In this document: piece by piece, positions 16,838 to 26,537 of the stretch
How the letters are laid out: every line of letters starts with the position of its first letter
Position numbering within the stretch: position 1 is the first letter of the stretch
Source: RH-AL1 sp965198715
Lineage (GTDB): Bacteria > Pseudomonadota > Alphaproteobacteria > Rhizobiales > Beijerinckiaceae
NCBI GenBank assembly: GCA_965198715.1
Contig: CBDAPV010000002.1
Location: forward strand, 992,001-1,056,000
Direction: 5' to 3'
DNA: 64,000 nucleotides
Program-made: the position numbers and the translations under genes
Notes under the pieces: model-generated
The model's database searches: none
Seen by the model: only the letters and a program-made list of their open reading frames with translations
Told to the model about the DNA's origin: nothing

Positions 16838-17635
16838 TAGATCCCGTCGCCGGCGTGCGGGAAGTCGGTGTGGATTCCGCACTCCACCTTGGCGTTGCCG
16901 CGCCAGCGGCCGGCGCGGGCGTCCTCGCCTTGGCGCACGGGGCTGGTGCAGGGCACGCAGCCGATCGACAGGTAGTTCTTGGCGACGAGTTCATGCCTGG
17001 GCAAGTCGAACCGATCCATGGCCGCCAGCACGTCCTTCGCCGACCAGTCCGCCAGCGGGTTGACCTTCACACGGGTGCCCTCGGCCTCGAAGACGGCCAA
17101 ATGCTCGCGGGTGGATGACTGGAAGCGCTTGCGGCCTGAGATCCAGGCGTCGTAACCCTCGAGCGAGCGCGCCAGCGGCAAAACCTTGCGGATGTGACAG
17201 CAGCGGTCCGGCTCGCGGGCCCAGAGGAAGTCTTCCGGATCCTGCTCTGCCAGCTCGGCCGCCTCGGGCGCGTAGCTGGTTACTGCGGTAAGGCCAAGCC
17301 GGCGGATGAGACGGTCGCGGTAGGCCAAGGTCTCGGAAAACAGCATGCCGGTGTCGACGAAGGTCACCGGCGTCGCCGGATCGATCGTCGCGATGAGATG
17401 GAGCAACACGGCCGAGTCCGCGCCGAAGCTCGAGACCAGGGTGATGCGGCCGGGAAACAGATCGCGAATGGCGACACGCAGCCGCGTCTCGGCGGAGGAA
17501 TCCTCGTAGCGCGCGGCTAGTTCGGCCGCGTGCCGCGCGAGTTCGTCCGCGTCCTCGTGGCCGACTCCGATCTCGGCGGCGCCGACCTCGCCAAGGCCGA
17601 CCCCGTCCTGCCGGACATCCTCGAGCTTGGTGGCT

Positions 17636-17649
<14 letters not shown>
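16837..17649 (-). CDS. cysH: Assimilatory adenylyl-sulfate (APS) reductase, CysH family
   Basis: This 270-aa CysH-family reductase reduces APS (or PAPS) to sulfite with thioredoxin. The nucleotide-binding segment is LVSSFGADSAVLLHLIA near residue 72. A CC pair (DRCCHIRKVLPL) and a later CxxC (SIGCVPCTSPV) provide the four ligands of a [4Fe-4S] cluster, which marks the APS-specific type rather than enterobacterial PAPS reductase. The catalytic tail ECGIHTDF is present near the C-terminus. It overlaps the end of cysI by 14 bp and is followed by DUF934 with a TAATG overlap. Confidence 0.95.
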
Positions 17650-19294
<1,645 letters not shown>

Positions 19295-19297
19295 GCT

Positions 19298-19591
19298 CTA
19301 TCCTTGTTCCTCACCGTCCGGGAGGTAGCGGATCGTCGGCCCAAAGGCGCGGATCGTGTCCCGCAGCGTCATCGTCGGTCGCCCGCCCCGCTCCGGGCCT
19401 TTCTCGGTCACAAACGCGTCCACGATCAGTCCACGGTCCTGATCACGGCGCCCCAGTGCCAAACCCGCCTCGGCGGCATCGGCGTCGGCGTAGCTCGCCG
19501 CATCCGCGAGCGAAGCCACCCAGCTGCCGTCCGCCGCCAGGAACACGACGTGCCCGGTGGCAAGCGTGTTGGCGGTGACGATCTTAGCCAT
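19298..19591 (-). CDS. DUF2849 domain-containing protein
   Basis: This 97-aa protein opens MAKIVTANTLATGHVVFL and has the DUF2849 pattern with an Ala/Asp-rich centre (ASYADADAAEAGLALG) and a C-terminal region of IRAFGPTIRYLPDGEEQ. DUF2849 is a small family almost always found immediately before cysI in alphaproteobacteria, often between cysG and cysI. Here no cysG precedes it. The start at 19591 is where family similarity begins; the longer frame upstream is antisense to a small secreted-protein gene. The role is unknown. Confidence 0.9.
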   Translation of the reverse strand: MAKIVTANTLATGHVVFLAADGSWVASLADAASYADADAAEAGLALGRRDQDRGLIVDAFVTEKGPERGGRPTMTLRDTIRAFGPTIRYLPDGEEQG

Positions 19592-19747
19592 GGCGTCGTA
19601 CTCGAGCAGGTCGAGTTGGGCACATAGTCCAAGAAGACGAGGATTACGAGAGACGGGAACCGCCGGTTTGACGCCATGGCAAAGACATTCCTTCTCCAAC
19701 GAGACCGGGACGGACGTGGCACCTCTCGCCTGGCGGTGGTCCCAAGC

Positions 19748-19773
19748 GGAACGATGCTTGGCGCGCGGACGTT
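19748..19773 (+). promoter_or_regulatory. EcfG-type general stress promoter (perfect consensus)
   Basis: GGAAC at 19748-19752 is separated by exactly 17 bases from CGTT at 19770-19773. This is a full match to the EcfG consensus known from Hyphomicrobiales. The ATG of the downstream small secreted protein lies 26 bases after the -10, with an AGAGGAG ribosome-binding site between. Confidence 0.75.
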
Positions 19774-19798
19774 CGGGCCAGCTAAGAGGAGATCGCCG

Positions 19799-20053
19799 AT
19801 GAAACGCCTTGCCGCCGCCGCCATCGCCGGCTTCGCCACCGTTGGTTTCGCCGCCGCCCAGACCAATGCGCCATCCTCCACGGAAGACGGCGGAAAGGGC
19901 CAGAGCCTGAGTTCCAAGTTGAACAAGAGCGACGGCGTTATCACGCCGAAGGCCGACGTCGATCCCGGGATTCACGTGCCGGCCCCCGACCCGCGACCTA
20001 ATTCGATGCCAGTCGTGCCGCCAGCCGCGACCGGCGGCGGCACTGCCAAGTGA
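19799..20053 (+). CDS. Small secreted hypothetical protein under EcfG control
   Basis: The family is not recognised. The 84-aa product starts with a clear signal peptide (MKRLAAAAIAGFATVGFAAA, cleavage near AAAQT at residue 21). The mature part is polar and Pro/Lys/Gly-rich (NKSDGVITPKADVDPG and VPAPDPRPNSMPVVPP), likely disordered. The start at 19799 is supported by AGAGGAG seven bases upstream. A consensus EcfG promoter precedes it, so it is predicted to be induced in the general stress response and exported to the periplasm. Confidence 0.8.
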   Translation: MKRLAAAAIAGFATVGFAAAQTNAPSSTEDGGKGQSLSSKLNKSDGVITPKADVDPGIHVPAPDPRPNSMPVVPPAATGGGTAK

Positions 20054-20093
20054 GGTGGCTGAGAAGGGCTGCTTCGCCGGCGGCCCGTCGGAT

Positions 20094-20349
20094 CTAGAAA
20101 CCCCAGTGACGCGCGTAGCCACCGTCGTAGCGCGGGCGATAGTAGCCATACCGATATCCGCTGCGGAAGACGTTGGGGTGGCAGTAACCGTATCGGCCTC
20201 TATGATATCCGATGCCGCAGCCCTGGGCGATCAGGGTCGGCGCCATCGCTGCCGGCTTCGACCTTCGAACGCGCCGTTAGCGCGAAAGCGGGCAAGGTGG
20301 TCAGTGCGACGGCAGCGGTAACAAGGCTGGACAGGATCAAGGCTCGCAT
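20094..20349 (-). pseudogene. Frameshifted GCG_CRPN-type small secreted protein
   Basis: On the minus strand an ATG at 20349 (GGAG eight bases upstream) starts a signal peptide, MRALILSSLVTAAVALTTL, continuing PAFALTARSKVEAGSDGA. That frame then runs into a stop. In the neighbouring frame the sequence continues TLIAQGCGIGYHRGRYGYCHPN followed by a Gly/Tyr/Arg-rich tail ending ARHWGF-stop at 20094. GCGxGxHRGxxGxCxPN is the hallmark of the GCG_CRPN family of small exported rhizobial proteins. The total length (256 bp) is one base more than a multiple of three, so a single inserted base near 20230 breaks the gene, unless it is a sequencing error. Confidence 0.72.
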
Positions 20350-20472
20350 CCACATCTCCGCTTACGGGAACGTCGCTATCGCGACGGGCAGCGCCGTTTC
20401 GATCTTCTGCGTGCCCAAACTGGTCCTTCCGACCGAGTTCCTTCAACGCATCACGCGCCCACGAGGTCCCGA

Positions 20473-21861
20473 ATGCCGGCACTAGAGAGTGTCGTCGATC
20501 AAGGCGGCGCTTCCGCCAGCGTCGACGTCGAGCGGTCGGCATTTGCGCTCCTCGCCGCCCTGATCCGCGAACCGTTGTCCTCCGTACCGCAGCAGGCCTA
20601 CGACGCCGGCATGGTGGTGACACGCGCGCTCGGCCGCATGCGCATCTATCTGACAGGGCCGGAGCTCATCCAAGAAGCCTTTGTGCGCCAGGCTGACGCC
20701 TTGACCAAGTCCGAACAGGGCAGGGTGCTGAAGCCGGCGCTCGGCACGGGCCTGCTCACCGCCGAGGGCGCCGACTGGCGCTGGCAGCGCCGCACCCTGT
20801 CACCCGGGTTCGCCCATGCCCGGCTGCAAAGCCTGGTGCCGGCGATGATCGCCGCCGCCGAGGCCACGCGGGATGCGCTTCTCGCCCGGTCGCCTGGAAC
20901 GAGCGTTGATATCGGGCGCGAGACTACTCGCGTCACCCTGCGCATCGTCGGCGACACGATGCTGGCCTGCGCCAATGGGCTCGACGCCGCCCGCATCGAG
21001 AGCGGGATCGCCGCCTTCCTCAAGCCGGCGCCCTGGGTCATCGCCTTGTCCATTGTCGGCGCGCCGGACTGGACGCCTTATCCCGGCCGGCGCCAATCTG
21101 CCGCCGCTGCCCGCGAACTGCGCGACGAGGTCACCCGCACCGTCGCCTTGCGGCGTGCCGAGGCCGATGTCGAGGGCGAGGACGACCTCCTGGCGTTGCT
21201 CCTGGCCGCGCGCGATCCCGACGGCGGCCGGGCGCTGACCGACGTCGAAATCACCGACAACGTCGTCACCTTCGTCACCGCCGGCCACGAGACCACCTCG
21301 GTGGCGCTGACCTGGGCGCTGCACCTGCTGTCGCTGCACCCCGACGTCGCCGCTGGGGTGCGTGCCGAGATCGAGGCCGTCGCAGGCGACGCGCCGCTCA
21401 CGGCCGAGCACGTCACGCGGCTCGCCTACACCCGCCAAGTCGTCAACGAAACGCTGCGGCTCTACCCCTCGGCGCCGATCACCTCGCGCACCACCTCGAA
21501 GCCGATGGAGCTCGGCGGCCGGACGATCCCCGCGGGATCGGTGATCATCCTGCCGATCTACGCCGTGCACCACCATCGCGGCCTCTGGGACCAACCCGAG
21601 GTCTTCGATCCCGCGCGTTTCGAACCGGAGCCGGCGAAGGCGCGACACCGCTACGCCTTCATGCCCTTCGGCGTCGGCCCGCGCATCTGCATCGGCAGCG
21701 CTTTCGCCATGCTTGAGGCCGTCGCCATCCTCGCCGTGCTGGTGCGCGCGATGGACTTCGCCGCCGCCGGGCCGGCCCCGGAGCCGATCGCGCGACTGAC
21801 GCTGCGGCCGCGCACGCCGGTGATGCTGCGGGTGTCGCCGGCGCAACGCGCCGCCGCTTGA
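20473..21861 (+). CDS. Cytochrome P450
   Basis: This 462-aa soluble P450 monooxygenase has the I-helix motif TAGHETTSVALTWALH near residue 272, the ExxR motif NETLRLYPSAP near 327, and the heme-binding loop FMPFGVGPRICIGSAFA near 398 with the axial Cys. The AGHETTS and PERF-like DPARF segments are closest to the CYP102/CYP4-like bacterial group, but the substrate cannot be assigned. A GAGG sequence precedes the ATG. No ferredoxin or reductase gene is adjacent. Its stop lies 33 bp before the preferred recG start, so the two may share a transcript. Confidence 0.95.
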   Translation: MPALESVVDQGGASASVDVERSAFALLAALIREPLSSVPQQAYDAGMVVTRALGRMRIYLTGPELIQEAFVRQADALTKSEQGRVLKPALGTGLLTAEGADWRWQRRTLSPGFAHARLQSLVPAMIAAAEATRDALLARSPGTSVDIGRETTRVTLRIVGDTMLACANGLDAARIESGIAAFLKPAPWVIALSIVGAPDWTPYPGRRQSAAAARELRDEVTRTVALRRAEADVEGEDDLLALLLAARDPDGGRALTDVEITDNVVTFVTAGHETTSVALTWALHLLSLHPDVAAGVRAEIEAVAGDAPLTAEHVTRLAYTRQVVNETLRLYPSAPITSRTTSKPMELGGRTIPAGSVIILPIYAVHHHRGLWDQPEVFDPARFEPEPAKARHRYAFMPFGVGPRICIGSAFAMLEAVAILAVLVRAMDFAAAGPAPEPIARLTLRPRTPVMLRVSPAQRAAA

Positions 21862-21893
21862 CGTCGTCCGTTTCGCGAGGCCCGTTGGCGGCG

Positions 21894-24140
21894 ATGCGCC
21901 CGCACCTTCTCACGCCCCTATTCGCCTCCGCGGCGGCCCTGCCCGGCATCGGGCCCAAGACCGGCAAGCTGCTCGACCGGTTGCTCGGACCCGCCGGCGG
22001 CGAGGCGCGCGTAATCGACGTGCTTTTCCACCTGCCGACCTCCACCATCGACCGGCGCAACCAGCCGCCGATCGCCGAGGCGCCCTACGACCAGGTCGTC
22101 ACGATCAGGGCCAAGGTCACCGACCATCGCGCGCCGCCGCCGCGCTCCAAGGCGCCTTACAAGGTGCTGATCGAGGACGCGACCGGCGACGTGCTGCTGG
22201 TGTTCTTCCTGTCGAACCACGCCTGGATCGAGAAGAGCCTGCCACTGGGCGCCGAGCGCTGGGTGTCGGGCAAGCTCGAGCTCTACGACGGCCATCGCCA
22301 GATGGTGCACCCCGACAAGGTGGTCGACGAGGCCGGCTTCGCCGCCATGCCACTGTGCGAGCCGATTTATGGCCTCACCGAGGGGCTCTACCCGCGCGTG
22401 CTGATGAAGGCCGTCGACGCGGCGCTGACGCGTTTGCCCTTCCTGCCGGACTGGTACGGAGTTTTTCCCCCTAAAATGCGGGAAGGGCACCATGCGAAGC
22501 ATGGTGGAGGGGGTAGCCACGCCTCGCGACCGGGCGTTTTCGCGGGATCGAGCGAGGCCGGAGAGATCGAGGTGGCGGCAGCCCCCTCCACCGCTTACGG
22601 CGGTCCCCCTCCTCCGTTGCGCGGAGGAGGATTTCCCACCTTCGGCGAGGCGCTTGCCGCGGTGCACCGGCCCGACACACCGCAGGCGATCGCGCCCGAC
22701 GCGCCCGCCCGCGTGCGCCTCGCCTTCGACGAGCTCTTCGCCCATCAGGTTGCGCTGGCCCTCATGCGCAAGCGCCTGCGGGTGCGCACCGGCCGCTCCC
22801 ACGCTGCCGGCCGCGCCAAGGCCGACGCCATTGAGGCCGCGTTGCCATTCGCCCTCACCGCGGCGCAGCAGGCGGCGCTGGCCGAGATTCGCAGCGACCT
22901 CGCCGCGCCGGCGCGCATGCTGCGGCTGCTGCAGGGCGACGTCGCCTCGGGCAAGACGCTGGTCGCGCTGCTCGCCATGGCCGACGTCGTCGAGGGCGGC
23001 CGTCAGGCCGTGATGATGGCGCCGACCGAGATCCTGGCACGCCAGCATTTCGCCGGACTGGCGCCGCGCGCGCTCAAGGCCGGCATCCGCCTCGCGCTCA
23101 TTACCGGGCGTGACACGCCCGCCGAGCGCCGCCGCACGCTGGAGGGTCTGGCCTCAGGAGCCATCGACATGGCGGTCGGTACCCACGCGCTCATTCAGGA
23201 TAGCGTCGCCTTCCGCGACCTTGGCCTCGCCGTCGTCGACGAGCAGCACCGCTTCGGCGTGCAGCAGCGCCTCGCGCTGTCGGCCAAGGGCGACGCGGTC
23301 GACATCCTGGTCATGACTGCTACGCCGATCCCGCGCACGCTGGTGCTCTCGTACTTTGGCGACATGGACGTCTCCTCGCTCAAGGAGAAGCCGCCGGGGC
23401 GCCAGCCCATCGACACGCGGGCGATCCCCGTCGAGCGGCTCGGCGACGTGGTGGCGCGGCTGCAGCGTGCTGTGGCCGAGGGCAAGCGCGCCTACTGGGT
23501 GTGCCCGCTGGTGGCCGAGGCCGAGGAGGTCGACGCTGCCGCGGCGGAGGATCGCTACGAGCACCTGCGCGAGGTCTTCGGCAGCAAGGTCGGGCTGATC
23601 CACGGGAAGATGAAGGGCTCGGAGAAGGATGCGGCGATGGCTGCCTTCGCCGCTGGCGAGACCCAGGTGCTGGTCGCCACCACGGTGATCGAGGTCGGCG
23701 TGGACGTGCCGGAGGCCACCATTATCGTCATCGAGCACGCCGAGCGCTTCGGCCTGGCGCAAGTGCACCAGCTGCGCGGCCGGGTCGGGCGCGGCACCGG
23801 CGCCTCCTCATGCCTGCTGCTCTATAAGGGTCCGCTCGGCGAGGTGGCGGAGGCGCGCATCAACATTCTGCGCGAGAGCGAGGACGGCTTCCGCATCGCG
23901 GAGGAGGATCTCAGATTGCGCGGTGAGGGCGAGGTGCTGGGCACCCGCCAGTCCGGCGCCCCCGGGTTCAAGCTCGCCGACCTCGCCGTCCACGGCGACC
24001 TGCTGCCGCTCGCCCGCGACGCCGCGCAACGGCTCGTCGACGCCGACCCGGAGCTGGCCGAGGAGCACGGCAGGGCAGTGCGCACGCTGCTGCACATGTT
24101 CGAGCGCGAAGAGGCGATCCGGCTGATAGAGGCGGGGTGA
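21894..24140 (+). CDS. recG: ATP-dependent DNA helicase RecG, with an in-frame repeat insertion
   Basis: This 748-aa RecG remodels stalled forks and Holliday junctions. The N-terminal wedge/OB domain covers about residues 1-190. Helicase motifs follow: LLQGDVASGKTLVALLAM (Walker A), MMAPTEILARQHF, VVDEQHRFGVQQR (DEQH), MTATPIPRTL, VATTVIEVGVDVP and QLRGRVGRG. The start at 21894 (MRPHLLTPLFASAAALPGIG) is the family N-terminus; a TTG at 21858 would add 12 residues. Between residues ~188 and ~248 an insertion absent from RecG homologues as I know them reads PPKMREGHHAKHGGGG and STAYGGPPPPLRGGG. It is encoded by a palindromic repeat and makes the protein about 45 aa longer than usual. Confidence 0.95.
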   Translation: MRPHLLTPLFASAAALPGIGPKTGKLLDRLLGPAGGEARVIDVLFHLPTSTIDRRNQPPIAEAPYDQVVTIRAKVTDHRAPPPRSKAPYKVLIEDATGDVLLVFFLSNHAWIEKSLPLGAERWVSGKLELYDGHRQMVHPDKVVDEAGFAAMPLCEPIYGLTEGLYPRVLMKAVDAALTRLPFLPDWYGVFPPKMREGHHAKHGGGGSHASRPGVFAGSSEAGEIEVAAAPSTAYGGPPPPLRGGGFPTFGEALAAVHRPDTPQAIAPDAPARVRLAFDELFAHQVALALMRKRLRVRTGRSHAAGRAKADAIEAALPFALTAAQQAALAEIRSDLAAPARMLRLLQGDVASGKTLVALLAMADVVEGGRQAVMMAPTEILARQHFAGLAPRALKAGIRLALITGRDTPAERRRTLEGLASGAIDMAVGTHALIQDSVAFRDLGLAVVDEQHRFGVQQRLALSAKGDAVDILVMTATPIPRTLVLSYFGDMDVSSLKEKPPGRQPIDTRAIPVERLGDVVARLQRAVAEGKRAYWVCPLVAEAEEVDAAAAEDRYEHLREVFGSKVGLIHGKMKGSEKDAAMAAFAAGETQVLVATTVIEVGVDVPEATIIVIEHAERFGLAQVHQLRGRVGRGTGASSCLLLYKGPLGEVAEARINILRESEDGFRIAEEDLRLRGEGEVLGTRQSGAPGFKLADLAVHGDLLPLARDAAQRLVDADPELAEEHGRAVRTLLHMFEREEAIRLIEAG
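22457..22637 (+). repeat. Palindromic repeat element inserted in frame within recG
   Basis: About 180 bp inside recG has the layout of an intergenic palindromic element. It contains three perfect or near-perfect hairpins: 22488-22506 (CACCATGC-GAA-GCATGGTG), 22590-22604 (ACCGC-TTAC-GGCGGT with one bulge) and 22608-22630 (CCTCCTCCG-TTGCG-CGGAGGAGG). The edges resemble each other in inverse orientation (TTTTTCCCCC at the left, GGAGGAGGATTTCCC at the right). Its length preserves the frame and it has no stop in the reading frame used. Confidence 0.75.
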
Positions 24141-24686
24141 TTGCAGGCAGTGCTTCGACTCTCATAGTGACACGCGATCCCGACGACGGTTTTGCGTGGT
24201 CTTCAAGGGGTCGACCCAAGAAGGCCGAGCCGGTCTCGACTGGACGGACACGACAAACAACCCGCCGTCTGCTGGCGACGATCGCCGGGTTGCTCGCATC
24301 CGATCCGGTTCACGGCTCGCTTTCGCGCTGAGCGATTGCCTTAGCGCACCCGCGCCAAGCCCGCTCGCGGCGGGCGCCATCGGCGTGATCTGCGCGGCTT
24401 TCGATCCTGCTTCGCTTCGCCGCGACGCTCTACATCGGGGACGGCGAGGCTCTGCGCACCACCTTCCTCTGGCGCTGGTGGCGAGCCTCACCAGCGGCGG
24501 TTCGGCGGGGTGGGTCACGCTGGTGATCTGCACCTTCGCTGGTACCTCTTCGCGTTGTCACGCGAAACCTGCGCGGCTCGATCGCGATCCACTACGTCGA
24601 GACCGGAGTGCAAGCCGAGCTGACGCTGCCGATCCAGGGCTGCAGATATGCTAGGCCGACGCCGCGCTGTTGGCGGAGGTTTCGAT
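24141..24686. other. Intergenic region between recG and a FAH-family gene
   Basis: This 546-bp stretch holds no intact gene that I can support. Open frames are short, and none has a convincing start with a ribosome-binding site. Near its end lies a possible histidine-kinase tail remnant, listed separately. The rest looks like degraded coding sequence. Confidence 0.5.
24536..24656 (+). pseudogene. Possible remnant of a histidine kinase C-terminus
   Basis: One frame from 24536 reads SLVPLRVVTRNLRGSIAIHY followed by VETGVQAELTLPIQGC. This resembles the last ATPase-domain strand and G2-box end of HWE/HisKA_2 sensor kinases (pattern LRLVxxLxRQLxGxIxIxxxxGVxAxLxLPI). No upstream kinase domain is intact in any frame. 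The call rests on one short pattern only. Confidence 0.3.
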
Positions 24687-25526
24687 ATGAAGCTGGTAAG
24701 ATATGGCGACGAAGGCCGCGAGAAGCCGGGCCTGCTCGATGGGGACGGCCGCATCCGTGACCTGAGCGGCCTCGTCGCCGACATCGACGGTCTGACATTG
24801 GCACCGGAAACCCTGGCGAGGATCGCCGCCTCGCGCGAGCTATCGGTGGTGGAGGGCACGCCGCGGCTTGGCTCGTGCGTCGCGCGACCCGCCAACTTCG
24901 TCGCGATCGGCCTGAACTACTCGGACCACGCGCATGAAATTGGCATGGAGTTCCCCAAGGAGCCGGTGTTCTTCCAGAAGGCGTCGAACTGCATCTGCGG
25001 CGCCGCCGACCCAATCCTGCTCCCGCGCGGCGCGGAGAAGCTCGATTGGGAGGTCGAGATCGGCGTGGTGATCGGCACACGCGCCAGCTACGTGCCCGAG
25101 GATCACGCCATGGCGCACGTCGCCGGCTTCTGCCTCGCCAATGACGTGAGCGAGCGCGCCTTCCAGCTCGAGCGCGGCGGCACCTGGACCAAAGGCAAGA
25201 GCGCTCCGAGCTTCGGTCCGCTGGGACCCTGGCTGGCCACGTCGGACGAGATCGCCGACCCGCAGGCGATCGCGCTGTGGCTCGACGTCGGCGGAGAGCG
25301 AGTGCAGGACGGCACCACCGCCGACATGATCTTCTGCTTCGCCGCACTCGTCGCCGCGGTCTCGAACTATATGGTGCTGGAGCCCGGCGACGTGGTCCTC
25401 ACCGGCACCCCGGCCGGCGTGGGGCAGGGCATGAAACCTAAGCGCTACCTAAAGCCGGGCGAGGTGGTGAGGCTGGGAGCCGCCGGCCTCGGCGAGCAGC
25501 GCCACGAAGTCATGTGCGCCGCCTAG
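24687..25526 (+). CDS. Fumarylacetoacetate hydrolase (FAH) family protein
   Basis: This 279-aa FAH-fold enzyme belongs to the ureidoglycolate lyase / acylpyruvate hydrolase-like branch. Signatures include FVAIGLNYSDHAHEIGMEFP near residue 70, the metal site KLDWEVEIGVVIG (two Glu) near 114, CLANDVSERAFQLERGGTW near 146, and DVVLTGTPAGVGQGMKP near 245. The start at 24687 is supported by GCGGAGG eight bases upstream. A C-C bond-cleaving hydrolase or decarboxylase activity is likely; the substrate is not clear. It converges with argC, overlapping by four bases. Confidence 0.92.
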   Translation: MKLVRYGDEGREKPGLLDGDGRIRDLSGLVADIDGLTLAPETLARIAASRELSVVEGTPRLGSCVARPANFVAIGLNYSDHAHEIGMEFPKEPVFFQKASNCICGAADPILLPRGAEKLDWEVEIGVVIGTRASYVPEDHAMAHVAGFCLANDVSERAFQLERGGTWTKGKSAPSFGPLGPWLATSDEIADPQAIALWLDVGGERVQDGTTADMIFCFAALVAAVSNYMVLEPGDVVLTGTPAGVGQGMKPKRYLKPGEVVRLGAAGLGEQRHEVMCAA

Positions 25527-26455
25527 GCGGCGCCCGCGGGAGCCAGCCCCAGCATGAGCTCCATGTTCTGCACTGCGGCGCCGCTGGCACCCTTGCCGAG
25601 GTTGTCGAGCTTGGCGACGAGCACGGCGTGGCCGTGGCTGGTGGCCTCGCCGAAGACGTGCAGCTCAAGGTCGTCGCTGCCGTTGAGCGACTCCGGTTCG
25701 AGCTTCGACATGTCGGCCGCCGACGCCATGCGGACGTGGCCGCTGGCGCCGTAATGCGCGGTCAACGCCATCGTCAGGTCGGCCACCGATGGGTGGCGGG
25801 GCAGGGTGTCGAGGTGCAGCGGGATCGAGACCAGCATGCCCTGCGCGAAATGGCCGACGGAGGGCACGAAGATCGGGCGCCGCACCAGGCCGCCGTGCGC
25901 CATGATCTCGGGCACGTGCTTGTGGCCGAGGCCAAGCGCGTAGAGCTCGAAGGCGGGCGCATGGCCGGCCTCGTGCTCGGCGATCATCGCCTTGCCGCCA
26001 CCAGTGTAGCCGGAGATCGCGTTGATTGTGAGCGGCGCGTCCGGCGCGAGCCAGCCGGCGTCGATCAGCGGCCGGATCAGCGCAATGGCGCCGGTGGCGT
26101 AGCAGCCGGGATTCGACACGCAACGTGCCGCGCGGATCGCCTCGTCTTGCCCGACCGCCAGTTCAGGAAAACCGTAGGTCCAGTCGGGCGCGGTGCGATG
26201 CGCGGTCGAGGCGTCGAGCATACGCGGTCCGTGCGGTATCGCGGCAACCAGCGCGGCCGTCTCCTTCGCCGCCTCGTCGGGCAGGCACAGGATGACGAGG
26301 TCGACCTCGCCGAGCAGGGCGCGCTTGGCCTCGACGTTCTTGCGGTCGGCGTCGGCAAGGCTCCTCAGCGCGATGTCGGAGCGCCCGGCGAGGCGCTGGC
26401 GGATGCCGAGCCCCGTCGTTCCCGTTTCGCCGTCGATGAAGATGCGCGCCGCCAT
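25523..26455 (-). CDS. argC: N-acetyl-gamma-glutamyl-phosphate reductase, short type (ArgC)
   Basis: This 310-aa ArgC is of the type 2 (short) form and catalyses NADPH-dependent reduction of N-acetylglutamyl-phosphate in arginine synthesis. It starts MAARIFIDGETGTTGLGIRQ and has the catalytic Cys in RCVSNPGCYATGAIALIRP near residue 117, followed by ISGYTGGGKAMI and LGHKHVPEIMAHGG. The ATG at 26455 matches the family start; upstream in-frame sequence is Arg/Pro-rich and unrelated. No other arginine gene is adjacent. Confidence 0.95.
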   Translation of the reverse strand: MAARIFIDGETGTTGLGIRQRLAGRSDIALRSLADADRKNVEAKRALLGEVDLVILCLPDEAAKETAALVAAIPHGPRMLDASTAHRTAPDWTYGFPELAVGQDEAIRAARCVSNPGCYATGAIALIRPLIDAGWLAPDAPLTINAISGYTGGGKAMIAEHEAGHAPAFELYALGLGHKHVPEIMAHGGLVRRPIFVPSVGHFAQGMLVSIPLHLDTLPRHPSVADLTMALTAHYGASGHVRMASAADMSKLEPESLNGSDDLELHVFGEATSHGHAVLVAKLDNLGKGASGAAVQNMELMLGLAPAGAA

Positions 26456-26537
26456 GCTGCGATCCCGGGTTCGAGCGGCCGGCCGGCCGCGCGTCCATGT
26501 CCCCGCTGCGGTCGACCACGTCAAGGCGGTCGGCGCG

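Noticed and set aside
19592..20149. Extension of the DUF2849 frame to 283 aa
   Set aside because: The extra part is antisense to the EcfG-controlled small secreted gene and has no family similarity.
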